Origin: CAVVDY01 sp963815775
Lineage (GTDB): Bacteria > Acidobacteriota > Terriglobia > Terriglobales > Acidobacteriaceae
Length of the DNA stretch: 64,000 bases
Direction of reading: 5' to 3'
Assembly (NCBI GenBank): GCA_963815775.1
Contig: CAWFIB010000025.1
Coordinates: forward strand, 62,001 to 126,000
Positions 15,671 to 23,755 of this stretch are shown in pieces. The translations under genes and the position numbers were made by a program. The first letter of the stretch is position 1; every line of letters begins with the position of its first letter. The notes under the pieces were generated by a model, which had not been told where the DNA came from, made no database searches, and saw only the letters and a list, made by a program, of their open reading frames with translations.

Positions 15671-17455
15671 ATGATGTCGGAAGTTCTCGCAGCCCAAACC
15701 ACGACTGAGGAGGGGCTGCACGAAGCGCCATTACTGCAGTACGAGCTCGAGCCCTGGGGACGCGTATTCCGCCGGAATCTCGCCGACCTCATCTTGCGGC
15801 GAGAGCCCCCTCCGCTTGAGCTGACCTCCGAGCCTGCTCCCGTTCCCCCTGACATCTTCGTCGACAAGAGCTTGAACTGGCGGCGTATTGCCGAGTCTTT
15901 TGGCGGCCACATCATTTTTGTGGCGGTTGTGTACTTTGTTTCGGTGTCGTTCTTCCAACGGCCGGTACAGTTGCAGTCGCCCTTTCAGAATACGGAGATT
16001 TCGTATTACCCGGTGAGCGAATATCTGCCGCCGATCAACACCGGACACAAGGGCGCGGCGAAGGAGCGCAAGGGCCAGCCCAAGCTGGCGAAGCAGGAGA
16101 TACTTTCACTTCCGCCTAATCCGGATAACCGTCAGCAGACCATCATCACGCCTCCGCAGATCAAGCTGAATAAAGATGTGGCTGTGCCGAACATCGTGGC
16201 GTGGACGCCGGTGCCTGCGCGACAGCCCATTGCGGCGAGTTCGCAGTCGGTTGCGCAATTGAAGATCCCGGAATTCCAGCAGCAGGTGGTTGAGCCGAGG
16301 GCCGACGTTTCGGGATTGAAGCCCAAGCTGCTTGTGCCGCCCGAGCTGCGTCCCACCGTGGTTGAGCCGCGTGCGGAAGTTTCGAAACTGAACTCCGACT
16401 TAAAGCCGTCGACGCTCGCGGCCCTTTCGGCGGTCGAGCCGCCGGTGTCGGCGAATCAATTGAAGCTTCCGACCGGGCAGCTCAACATGGCGCAGCTGCA
16501 ACCGCAGGTCGAGGCGCCCAAGTTACCGGTTCCAGCACAGGTCGCCAGCGGCGCAGGCCAGGCGGGAGCGGCTACGGGAAAGGCCGGCGTTCCGCCACCA
16601 CCCAGCATGCAAGGATTGTCCAACTCGCGAGGGCAGGGACAGATGATCGCGCTGGGACTGAATCCGGCTGACGTGCGCGGGCCGGTTGAGATGCCGGGAG
16701 GCAATCGTAGCGGCGAATTTCATGCGTCGCCGAGCGGCAAGCCCGATGCGCCGGGCACTCCGAATGTGAAAGGCGACGCGAACTCCAGCGCAACCGGAGC
16801 AGGTGGCGGACAGGGGAAGGGCAACGGCTCGGGCGGAAACGGTGGTGGTTTACCGCCGGGCATCAGTGTGGGCAATCCTCCGCCGGGTGCGGCGACGTCG
16901 GCGGTGGCGGGCTCTCCTAACGGCAAGTCGAACCAGCAGGCGGAAGAGCGCAAGCGGATTATTGCGGCAGCAATGGCGCCGTCGATTCCGAGAACGACTG
17001 AGCGGCCGCTTCCACCGCCCTCTGTGCCCCCGCCGAACCCGGAGGAAGACACCATCGAGGCCCGCGTCTTCGGGAGGAAGAAGTATTACTCGCTGGTGCT
17101 GAACACGCCGAACTTCAACTCGGCCGCGGGAAGCTGGATCATTCACTTTGCCGAGCTGAAGCAGACCGATGACAAGAGCAAGCCGACCGCTCCCGTGGCG
17201 CTCAATGAAGTCGACCCGGCGTACACTCCCGACGCCATGCGTGACAAGGTCGAAGGCACGGTCACGCTATATGCGGTCATCGCGACCGACGGCACAGTGA
17301 CGGATATCAAGGTGCTCAATAGCCTCGACGACCGCCTCGACCACAGCGCCGTGCGCGCGCTCTCGCGCTGGCATTTCCGCCCGGGAATGAAAAACGGTGA
17401 ACCCGTCGCCCTGGAAGCGGTGGTGCAGATACCGTTCCGGTTGAAGAAGTATTGA
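15671..17455 (+). CDS. TonB-like energy transducer
   Basis: A 594-residue protein with a cytoplasmic N-terminal stretch of about 75 residues, one inner-membrane helix (GGHIIFVAVVYFVSVSFF), a very long Pro/Gln/Gly-rich periplasmic linker and a C-terminal TonB domain (DPAYTPDAMRDKVEGTVTLY ... VRALSRWHFRPGMKNGEPV). TonB passes proton-motive energy from ExbBD to outer-membrane receptors. The linker contains repeating VEPRA(D/E)VS-type segments. The long N-terminal cytoplasmic part is unusual, since TonB normally begins near the helix. No exbBD genes are adjacent; the tolQR-like genes at 30648-31792 could serve, but that is inference. Confidence 0.85.
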   Translation: MMSEVLAAQTTTEEGLHEAPLLQYELEPWGRVFRRNLADLILRREPPPLELTSEPAPVPPDIFVDKSLNWRRIAESFGGHIIFVAVVYFVSVSFFQRPVQLQSPFQNTEISYYPVSEYLPPINTGHKGAAKERKGQPKLAKQEILSLPPNPDNRQQTIITPPQIKLNKDVAVPNIVAWTPVPARQPIAASSQSVAQLKIPEFQQQVVEPRADVSGLKPKLLVPPELRPTVVEPRAEVSKLNSDLKPSTLAALSAVEPPVSANQLKLPTGQLNMAQLQPQVEAPKLPVPAQVASGAGQAGAATGKAGVPPPPSMQGLSNSRGQGQMIALGLNPADVRGPVEMPGGNRSGEFHASPSGKPDAPGTPNVKGDANSSATGAGGGQGKGNGSGGNGGGLPPGISVGNPPPGAATSAVAGSPNGKSNQQAEERKRIIAAAMAPSIPRTTERPLPPPSVPPPNPEEDTIEARVFGRKKYYSLVLNTPNFNSAAGSWIIHFAELKQTDDKSKPTAPVALNEVDPAYTPDAMRDKVEGTVTLYAVIATDGTVTDIKVLNSLDDRLDHSAVRALSRWHFRPGMKNGEPVALEAVVQIPFRLKKY

Positions 17456-17459
17456 AGAG

Positions 17460-17497
17460 CAGTTGTCAGTGATCGGTTGTCGGTTGTCAGTTAAAGC
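17460..17497. repeat. CAGTTGTC/CGGTTGTC repeat, left copy
   Basis: CAGTTGTCAGTGATCGGTTG and further GGTTGTCAGT words start five bases after the TonB-like gene's stop. A similar block in inverted orientation lies at 18073-18110, so the two bracket a 650-base stretch with a decayed gene. Confidence 0.65.
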
Positions 17498-17906
17498 CGT
17501 CGAGCTGCCGCCTGCGAGCGACGTATCCGATGCTATAGACAACGGATGCATAGAACGGCAGGGTCACGGTGAATTGCTCTCGACAATAGGAACGGAAACA
17601 CGGCCCGAAAAAATGCTGCCATGCCGTCTCCGCAATCGGAGTGGAATACGGTTTCCAGGTAAGCAGGCTTATTAATAGCACCAGGGATGGAACGACCCAG
17701 GTCCATTTTGCCAGATCTGGCACTGACAATCTGCGAGCGACAAAAGTTCCAAGCAGCAGCGCAGGGACTAGTTGGAATAAGAACGGCCGGTGCACCAATA
17801 CCCGCTGAATTACCCGCAAATCAGCGCTAGGCGATGCGGCATTCCAAAGTAGCCATATGAAACCTGCGGCGATCGCCCCCCACCACCATAGAGCCCAGAA
17901 TCGCGG
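17487..17906 (-). pseudogene. Membrane protein gene with damaged 5' end
   Basis: The frame is open from 17906 to a stop at 17487 and encodes a plausible membrane protein: GAIAAGFIWLLWNAASPSAD, then VLVHRPFLFQLVPALLLGTF, WTWVVPSLVLLISLLTW, and TLPFYASVVYSIGYVARRR. No ATG or GTG occurs in the coding frame before the hydrophobic part; an in-frame TGA sits at 17907-17909 and the first usable start is TTG 17819, inside the conserved-looking part. I read this as a gene that has lost its start, or a frameshift. Function unknown. A 200-base tail to 18110 holds nothing else recognisable. Confidence 0.45.
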
Positions 17907-18072
17907 TCAGAAGATGTAGAGAGTAGCTGGTAACAAATCTAAGCGGGCCTGTGTTCGACTCGCGTTGTGTGGCATTGCTCACGGTCGATTGATTTAGAGC
18001 GAGGGCGGCCGTTGTTCGTTGACAATCCTTACCCGCCAAGCCTCAGGTTTGTAGGCATCGGCTCCGAGCACT

Positions 18073-18110
18073 CACAACCGACAACTGACTACTGACAGCC
18101 GACAACTGCC
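18073..18110. repeat. CAGTTGTC repeat, right (inverted) copy
   Basis: ACAACCGACAACTGACTACT and GACAGCCGACAACTG, the reverse complement of the word family at 17460-17497. It ends exactly at the stop codon of the M28 peptidase gene. Confidence 0.65.
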
Positions 18111-19811
18111 TTACTCCGCCCCGCTGGCCTTGCGGGCCTTGTCGAACTCGTCGCCGGGGACCCAGCCGACCTCGCCCTTCTGTGACGCGGCGTCCCATCC
18201 CAGAGCGAAGCCGAAGCGCGCCATCACCGCGTCGCCGGCGAAGTCCATGGAGGCGTGATACTCGTCGCTGGGATGATGGTAGTCATTCTTGACGAACTCT
18301 TTCGCCTTCTGCACACCCCACTCCAGATCGTGTCCCTGGTAGAGATCGCCCTCGCCGATGGAAAACGCGGGAATGCCGACGCGCGCAAAGCTGAAGTGGT
18401 CGGAGCGATAGTAATGTCCGGCGTTGGGATTGGGATCGGGAATGATCGCCAAACCGAATTCCTTCGCCATCTTCTCGACGGTGGGATAAAAGGTGGTGCG
18501 CTCGGCTCCCGAGACTTGCACCTGTTGTGGCACGCCGAGCGGCGGGATGTCGTCGTAATTGAGGTCGAGGGAAAACTCCTTGGCGGGAATCGGGGGATGC
18601 TTGCCGAAATACTCGGAGCCGCGCAGACCCTGCTCCTCGGCGGTGACGGAAGCAAAGTAGATTGAGCGCGGCGGAGGCTGCTTGGCGGTGCTGTAGGCGC
18701 GCGCGATCTCCAGCAAAATGCCGACACCGGTCGCGTTGTCCTGCGCGCCGTTATAGATGTTGTCGCCCGGCATGCCGGGAACGATTCCCAGATGATCGTA
18801 GTGAGCGCTGTACATCACCGCCTGGTCTTTCAGATCGGCGCCCGACCCGGGCAGCATGGCGACGACGTTGTTGGAATCGAAGGGACGAACCTTGCTGACG
18901 ATGTGCGCCTTCAGCTTCGCCGGTAGGGGCTCGGCCTTGAAGCCGGGCTTCTGCGCGGCGGCGATCATCTCGTCGAGGTTCATGCCGCAATCCTCTGCCA
19001 GCTTGCGGGCGACGTCGAGCTGAATCCACGATGCGACCTTCAGCTTGGGCGCGGAGTCGTTGCGCAGATACGAGCGCTCGCCGCCCCAGGAGTTGCGAAC
19101 GACGTCCCAGCCGTAGCTGGCCATGTCGGTTTTGTGAATGAGGATGACGCCGGCAGCTCCCATGCGTGCGGCCTCTTCGTACTTGTAGACCCAGCGGCCA
19201 TAAAAGGTGAGCGCCTTGCCCTTGAAGAAGTTGAGATCGTCGGATGGCGGCTCGTTGACCAGCATGAGCAGCACTTTGCCTTTCACGTCGACGCCGGCGT
19301 AATCGTTCCACTTGTACTCGGGAGCATCGATGCCGTAGCCGATCCACACGATGGGAGCGTCTATCGTGTTATCGGTCTTGCCGGTTTCATCCATGGCGAC
19401 ATAGTCGACGCGGTTTTTCAGGTTGAGCGGCGAGCCATGCTGGGGCACCAGTTCGAAGGTCGTACCATCGTCGACCGTTGCGATACCGACCATGGGGACC
19501 TTCTGCATGTACGAACCGTCATCGCCCGCGGGCTCCAGGCCGTAGAGCGCAAATTCGGTCGCAATGTATTCCGCGGCGATATCGCCGCCACGCTGGCCGG
19601 TGCCTCGGCCTTCGAGCAGATCGCTGGCGAGAAACTTCACGTGCGCGCGAATCCGCTCAGGATTGATGGAGGCCATCGCCTGCTGCGCCTCGGACGGCAG
19701 GGAAGCGATGTGCGGTGTGGTGGTGGGGGAACTGGTTGGCGGATTGCTTGCAGCCAGGAACACGACAACGGCGGCGGAGAGTGCAAGTAGAGCGAAAACA
19801 ATTTTGCGCAT
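18111..19811 (-). CDS. M28 family zinc aminopeptidase with PA-type insert
   Basis: A 566-residue exported peptidase. Signal peptide MRKIVFALLALSAAVVVFLA, then ARVKFLASDLLEGRGTG-like N-terminal region (HVKFLASDLLEGRGTGQRGG), a protease-associated domain (VDVKGKVLLMLVNEPPSDD), and the M28 catalytic core: AHYDHLG (first zinc His/Asp), DNATGVGILLEIARAY (bridging Asp), TAEEQGLRGSEYF (general base and zinc Glu), and YRSDHFSFARVGIPAF (last zinc His). It probably acts in the periplasm or outside. ATG 19811 is chosen because GAGG lies 9 nt upstream and the signal peptide starts there. Confidence 0.92.
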   Translation of the reverse strand: MRKIVFALLALSAAVVVFLAASNPPTSSPTTTPHIASLPSEAQQAMASINPERIRAHVKFLASDLLEGRGTGQRGGDIAAEYIATEFALYGLEPAGDDGSYMQKVPMVGIATVDDGTTFELVPQHGSPLNLKNRVDYVAMDETGKTDNTIDAPIVWIGYGIDAPEYKWNDYAGVDVKGKVLLMLVNEPPSDDLNFFKGKALTFYGRWVYKYEEAARMGAAGVILIHKTDMASYGWDVVRNSWGGERSYLRNDSAPKLKVASWIQLDVARKLAEDCGMNLDEMIAAAQKPGFKAEPLPAKLKAHIVSKVRPFDSNNVVAMLPGSGADLKDQAVMYSAHYDHLGIVPGMPGDNIYNGAQDNATGVGILLEIARAYSTAKQPPPRSIYFASVTAEEQGLRGSEYFGKHPPIPAKEFSLDLNYDDIPPLGVPQQVQVSGAERTTFYPTVEKMAKEFGLAIIPDPNPNAGHYYRSDHFSFARVGIPAFSIGEGDLYQGHDLEWGVQKAKEFVKNDYHHPSDEYHASMDFAGDAVMARFGFALGWDAASQKGEVGWVPGDEFDKARKASGAE

Positions 19812-20121
19812 AAGGAACGGCCTCACATATTTTTGCTGGCAATTGAGCAAACCAGACATTCTACGGCAACATTTGCGCAACTTAAGGAAGTTAGGAAAGG
19901 AAATAGAGCAGCTTTTCGAAAATGGGAATGAAGAGCAGATGCCTCCGGCGGCTGAAGCCGCCTCGCGATGACAACAGCAGAAGGGGAGTGCGATTACGGC
20001 GCAGGTAAAGCTGCGCCCTTCCCAGCTAGTCCTGATCGCGATTGCCAAATGCAAGAGCTAACCGCTAATTGCTAACGCTAACTGCTAACGCTAACTGCTA
20101 ACTGCTAACTGCTAACTGCTA
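19812..20121. repeat. Intergenic repeat mosaic between M28 peptidase and ymdB-like genes
   Basis: No gene here. It holds a palindrome with 6-bp arms GGCGGC/GCCGCC around TGAA (19947-19962), a hairpin with 7-bp arms GGCGCAG/CTGCGCC (19998-20017), and a tandem array of CTAACTG and CTAACG units from about 20056 to 20121. The last unit supplies the stop codon of the ymdB-like gene. Confidence 0.75.
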
Positions 20122-20925
20122 GTTGCTCTCTCTCAGCATGATCCGCTCGATGTTTGTCGCGCGGCCAGTCTCGGCGTCGCAGTCGATCAGGCAGGCGCAG
20201 AGGCGAACATCATCGGAAGCGGCTTCGAAGCGGCCAGGCATGTTGGTAAGAAAGCGCTGCAGGATCATCTCTTTTTGCACGCCGATCACGCCGTCGTAGG
20301 GCCCAGTCATGCCAACATCCGTCTGATACGCCGTGCCTTTGGGCAGGACATACTCATCGGCGGTCGGTATGTGGGTGTGGGTTCCCAGCACGGCAGTTAC
20401 GCGTCCGTCGAGATACCAGCCCATGGCGATCTTCTCCGAAGTGGCTTCGGCGTGAATGTCGACAAGCACCACCTTCGCGGTGATGCGCTTTAGCAGACTG
20501 TCAGCAACGCGAAACGGATCGTCGTTGCTGCCCATATATACGCGGCCTTGCAGATTGATGACGCCGTAGTCGACGCCGCCGCGAGTGCGTCCCTGATACC
20601 AACCGTAGCCGGGCGTTCCGTCGGGGTAGTTCGCAGGGCGAAGCACGCGGCGGGCGAGGGAAGCCTCATTGCCATTGGCTGAGTTCAGGTAGTCGATGAT
20701 CTCGCGCTTGTCCCAGACGTGATTGCCCGTGGTGATGACATCGACGCCAAGCTCGAACAACTCTTCCGCAAGCTGCGGCGTGATGCCGAAGCCGCCGGCC
20801 GCATTCTCCCCATTGGCAATGGTGAGGTCGACGTTATTTTCTTTCTGTAACTCGGGCAGACGCTCGTGAACGATGGTGCGTCCGGGGCGGCCGTAGATGT
20901 CTCCGACAAAGAGAATGCGCAACAC
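20119..20925 (-). CDS. ymdB: YmdB-type metallophosphoesterase (cyclic nucleotide phosphodiesterase)
   Basis: A 268-residue protein of the TIGR00282/YmdB family, which hydrolyses 2',3'- or 3',5'-cyclic nucleotides with a dimetal centre. Metal and catalytic motifs: FVGDIYGRPGR, ANGENAAGGFGI, TTGNHVWDKREI and LGTHTHIPTADEY. GTG 20925 is chosen because GGAG lies 7 nt upstream and the length then matches the family; an upstream ATG exists at 20964. Gene end and tandem repeat coincide. Downstream of the peptide-binding lipoprotein gene, with a 57-base gap. Confidence 0.9.
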   Translation of the reverse strand: MLRILFVGDIYGRPGRTIVHERLPELQKENNVDLTIANGENAAGGFGITPQLAEELFELGVDVITTGNHVWDKREIIDYLNSANGNEASLARRVLRPANYPDGTPGYGWYQGRTRGGVDYGVINLQGRVYMGSNDDPFRVADSLLKRITAKVVLVDIHAEATSEKIAMGWYLDGRVTAVLGTHTHIPTADEYVLPKGTAYQTDVGMTGPYDGVIGVQKEMILQRFLTNMPGRFEAASDDVRLCACLIDCDAETGRATNIERIMLRESN

Positions 20926-20982
20926 GTTCGCGCTCCTTGGGCGCGGAAAGCTTGATGGTAGCACGCGTGAAGCAGGCCTTTT

Positions 20983-22587
20983 TTACGGCGCCAGCGACGC
21001 GGTGCGCAGGAAGTCGTAGTTGCCGGAAGGATTCAGCTCGATGCCATGCACGCGCTTGGTATGCACGATTATGTTGTCGTAGTACCACAGATTTATGTAT
21101 GGCAGGTCGCGGGCGACGATCTGCTGCACCTGATCGAATAGCACTTTGCGCTGCTGTTGATCGAGCGTAGCGTGCGACTCTTCGATCAGCTCATCAACCT
21201 TGGGATTGGAGTAGAAGGTGCGATTGGCACGCTTGGGCGCAAAGCTCTTGGTGGCGAATATGTATTCGAAGATGTCGGGATCGAGGTTGCCGCCCACCCA
21301 GCGCAGCGAATGAAGCTGGTACGCGCCCTTGGTGATGTCAGAGAAGAAGGTGGCGAACTCGTAGGTGTGAATGTCGAGCGCAATTCCCACCTCGCGCAAT
21401 TGCTGTTGCAGGACGGCCGCAAGCAGGCGGGTCGACTCTTCCGTCGACGTCTTCATGGCGAGATGAAAGCGCACGCCGTTCTTTTCGGGGTAGCCGGCTT
21501 CATCGAGCAGCTTGCGCGCCAGCGCGGGATTGTAAGGATATCTCGCTACGTCGCCGTCGTAGGCCCAGTGCTGCGGCGGCAGAACGCTGTAGGCGGGCCT
21601 GGCCTCGCCGCGCCAGAGGTAGCGGATGATCGGCTCGATATTGATGGAATAGGCAAGTGCGTGACGCACGCGTATGTCCTTCAATGTGGGATCACGCAGG
21701 TTGAGCGCCAGGTAGGCGTAGATGGTCCCCGGGCCCCGCAGGATTTCCAGGCCGTTGTCCTTCTCCAGTGCGAGCACCATGTCGGGCGTGACTGCGTTGC
21801 TGACCACGTCGGCGCTGCGCTTGCGCAACTCCAACGCGCGCGTGGTCGCGTCGGGAATCACGCGAAATTCCACGCGCTCCAGTTTGGCGGGCGTTGTCCA
21901 GTAATCAGGATTGCGCTCGAGGATGACGTTCTTGTCCTGCTGCGCGCTGACGAAGCGAAACGGGCCTGAACCGATGGGGTAGCGGTTGAAGTCCTCGCCG
22001 CTGCCGTAGGGCACAATGCCGATGGCGCCGTCGGAGACGTTCCACAGCAGCGACGACATCGGTTCCTTCAGGTGGAAGACGACGGTGTGGTCGTCGGGCG
22101 CGTCAATGTGATCGACGGCGGTGAAGGTGCTGGTCTTGGACGAGCGAAGCTTTCCGTTGAGCAGGGAATCGAAGGTCCATTTCACATCGCGTGCGGTGAG
22201 CGCCTGCCCGTTGTGGAAGCGTGCTCCGTGGCGCAGATGAAAGATGTACGTCAGGGGGTTGGGAGTTTCCCAGCTTTCGGCCAGCCAGGGTTGCAACTGA
22301 AAGTGCTCGTCGCGGCGGACAAGCGAGTCGAAGAGCAACTCGTCGATGCGTTCCGATTGTGCGTCAATGCCCACCCGCGGATCGAGGTTGGTGGGGCTGC
22401 TTTCGATAATCATGACCAGCGTGTTGGGGCTGGGCTTGTGGGAGCAGGAAGTTAGCAACAGAGAGCTGGCAATCAGGAGCAGGAGCGCTGCAGCGATAGG
22501 GGTCCTTCGACTGCGTTCGGTCGCTTGCGCTCTCTCGCTCCGCTCAGGATGACAGCCGCGTTTGTCTCTGTGAAAGAACCTACGCAT
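20983..22587 (-). CDS. Peptide-binding lipoprotein (SBP family 5)
   Basis: A 534-residue periplasmic binding protein of the DppA/OppA type: ESSPTNLDPRVGIDAQSERI, LAESWETPNPLTYIFHLRHG, and FHNGQALTARDVKWTFDSLL. The lipobox is LLTSC. The N-terminus is strange: MRRFFHRDKRGCHPERSERA and the following RSRR come from a dispersed repeat (22500-22554) that provides the basic part of the signal peptide. The gene overlaps the 3' end of anmK by 8 bases. No permease or ATPase follows. Sitting after nagZ and anmK, it may bind peptidoglycan peptides, as MppA does; that is inference. Confidence 0.88.
   Translation of the reverse strand: MRRFFHRDKRGCHPERSERAQATERSRRTPIAAALLLLIASSLLLTSCSHKPSPNTLVMIIESSPTNLDPRVGIDAQSERIDELLFDSLVRRDEHFQLQPWLAESWETPNPLTYIFHLRHGARFHNGQALTARDVKWTFDSLLNGKLRSSKTSTFTAVDHIDAPDDHTVVFHLKEPMSSLLWNVSDGAIGIVPYGSGEDFNRYPIGSGPFRFVSAQQDKNVILERNPDYWTTPAKLERVEFRVIPDATTRALELRKRSADVVSNAVTPDMVLALEKDNGLEILRGPGTIYAYLALNLRDPTLKDIRVRHALAYSINIEPIIRYLWRGEARPAYSVLPPQHWAYDGDVARYPYNPALARKLLDEAGYPEKNGVRFHLAMKTSTEESTRLLAAVLQQQLREVGIALDIHTYEFATFFSDITKGAYQLHSLRWVGGNLDPDIFEYIFATKSFAPKRANRTFYSNPKVDELIEESHATLDQQQRKVLFDQVQQIVARDLPYINLWYYDNIIVHTKRVHGIELNPSGNYDFLRTASLAP
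22500..22554. repeat. CHPERSE-type dispersed repeat inside the SBP gene
   Basis: GGTCCTTCGACTGCGTTCGG ... CGCTCAGGATGACAG. It is the same family as the words in leuS (2-115) and at 47887-47941, here translated in the other frame (CHPERSERAQATERSRRTP). Confidence 0.8.
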
Positions 22588-23755
22588 AGCTGATCTTGCC
22601 CAGGATGGCGGGCCGCTTGGCCCCGGTTGCTGAAGGCACGTTCGAGGGCGCGCGGTGCCAGGTCTGATACGCGAGGAGTGCGAAGGCTACGGCCTCCTTG
22701 GCTTCGGAAGGAATGCCGACCTCGTCCGTCGTCCGCAATCGAATGGGGAATTCGGCGAGATCGGCGGCAAGCATCTGCATGAGGGTCGCGTTTTTGGTTC
22801 CGCCGCCGGAGACAATGAACTCGCGGAACATGGCTATTCCGGACAGGTCAATGACGCCGGGGACGTTGTCGGCGCAAAGTACGAACTTGCGCAGGGCATG
22901 CGCAATCGACAGGGCCGTAAGCTGGGTGGCGGTGGCGATCACGTCGTGCTTGTTTGCGACGCTGCAGCGGCGCAGGAAGTCGCTCACAAATTCACGTCCA
23001 AACTCCTCACGTCCCGCCGTCCGCGGCGGCGGCTGCTGGAAAAAAGGCTGTCGCAGCAGCTTCCGCGTGACCTGTTCGAGCGGCTTGCCGCGGGCTGCCA
23101 GCCTGCCGTTCCAGTCGAATGGCCGCTTGAAGAGCTCTTGTGCGACGGCATCGATCACCATGTTGCCGGGTCCGGTGTCGAAGGCAATTACATCGTCGAT
23201 ACGAGCTGCGCGCGGGATGGCGGTGAGGTTGGCGATGCCACCGATATTCTGGACAATGCGTCCCCACCGTTCATGCCGAAACAGAACGTAGTCGAGATAG
23301 GAAACCAACGGCGCGCCTTTGCCTCCGGCGGCCATGTCGGCGGGACGGAAGTCGGAAACAACCGGAACTCCGAGGCGCGACGCTATCACGGAGCCGTCGC
23401 CGATCTGCCAGGTGCAGGCTATAACGCGTCCCAGGAAAGGGGTTGGGTTGCCCTGGTGATAAATGGTCTGGCCATGGCAGCCGACCAGCTCACATTGGTA
23501 ACCGGCCTTGCGCTGGGCCGCTTTCACGGCGTCGGCATAGAGCTCACCGAGAAAGAAGTTCAGGCGGGACAGCCCGGCCACGCTGGTGACCGCGTTCATG
23601 CTGTCGAGGACCTGCTGGCGCACCTTGCGAAGGTAGGGCACGTGATGATGTGCCAGCAGGTTCAGGCGGCAGTGCATGCCACGTCCTTTGATCTGCACCA
23701 GCGCGACATCGATGCCGTCGGCCGAAGTTCCGCTCATCACGCCGGCAACGATCAA
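22580..23755 (-). CDS. anmK: Anhydro-N-acetylmuramic acid kinase
   Basis: Phosphorylates and opens 1,6-anhydro-MurNAc during cell-wall recycling. The ATP and sugar motifs are visible: MSGTSADGIDVAL at the N-terminus, VGCHGQTIYHQ, FDTGPGNMVID and VSGGGTKN. At 391 residues the length is typical. The start is a TTG at 23755 that overlaps the nagZ stop (TTGA); no ATG gives the conserved N-terminus (VAGVMSGTSADG). It is coupled to nagZ upstream and the peptide-binding gene downstream. Confidence 0.94.
   Translation of the reverse strand: MIVAGVMSGTSADGIDVALVQIKGRGMHCRLNLLAHHHVPYLRKVRQQVLDSMNAVTSVAGLSRLNFFLGELYADAVKAAQRKAGYQCELVGCHGQTIYHQGNPTPFLGRVIACTWQIGDGSVIASRLGVPVVSDFRPADMAAGGKGAPLVSYLDYVLFRHERWGRIVQNIGGIANLTAIPRAARIDDVIAFDTGPGNMVIDAVAQELFKRPFDWNGRLAARGKPLEQVTRKLLRQPFFQQPPPRTAGREEFGREFVSDFLRRCSVANKHDVIATATQLTALSIAHALRKFVLCADNVPGVIDLSGIAMFREFIVSGGGTKNATLMQMLAADLAEFPIRLRTTDEVGIPSEAKEAVAFALLAYQTWHRAPSNVPSATGAKRPAILGKISYA

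Noticed and set aside
20056..20121. Possible CRISPR array in the tandem repeats
   Set aside because: Units are 7 bases long with no spacers and there are no cas genes.
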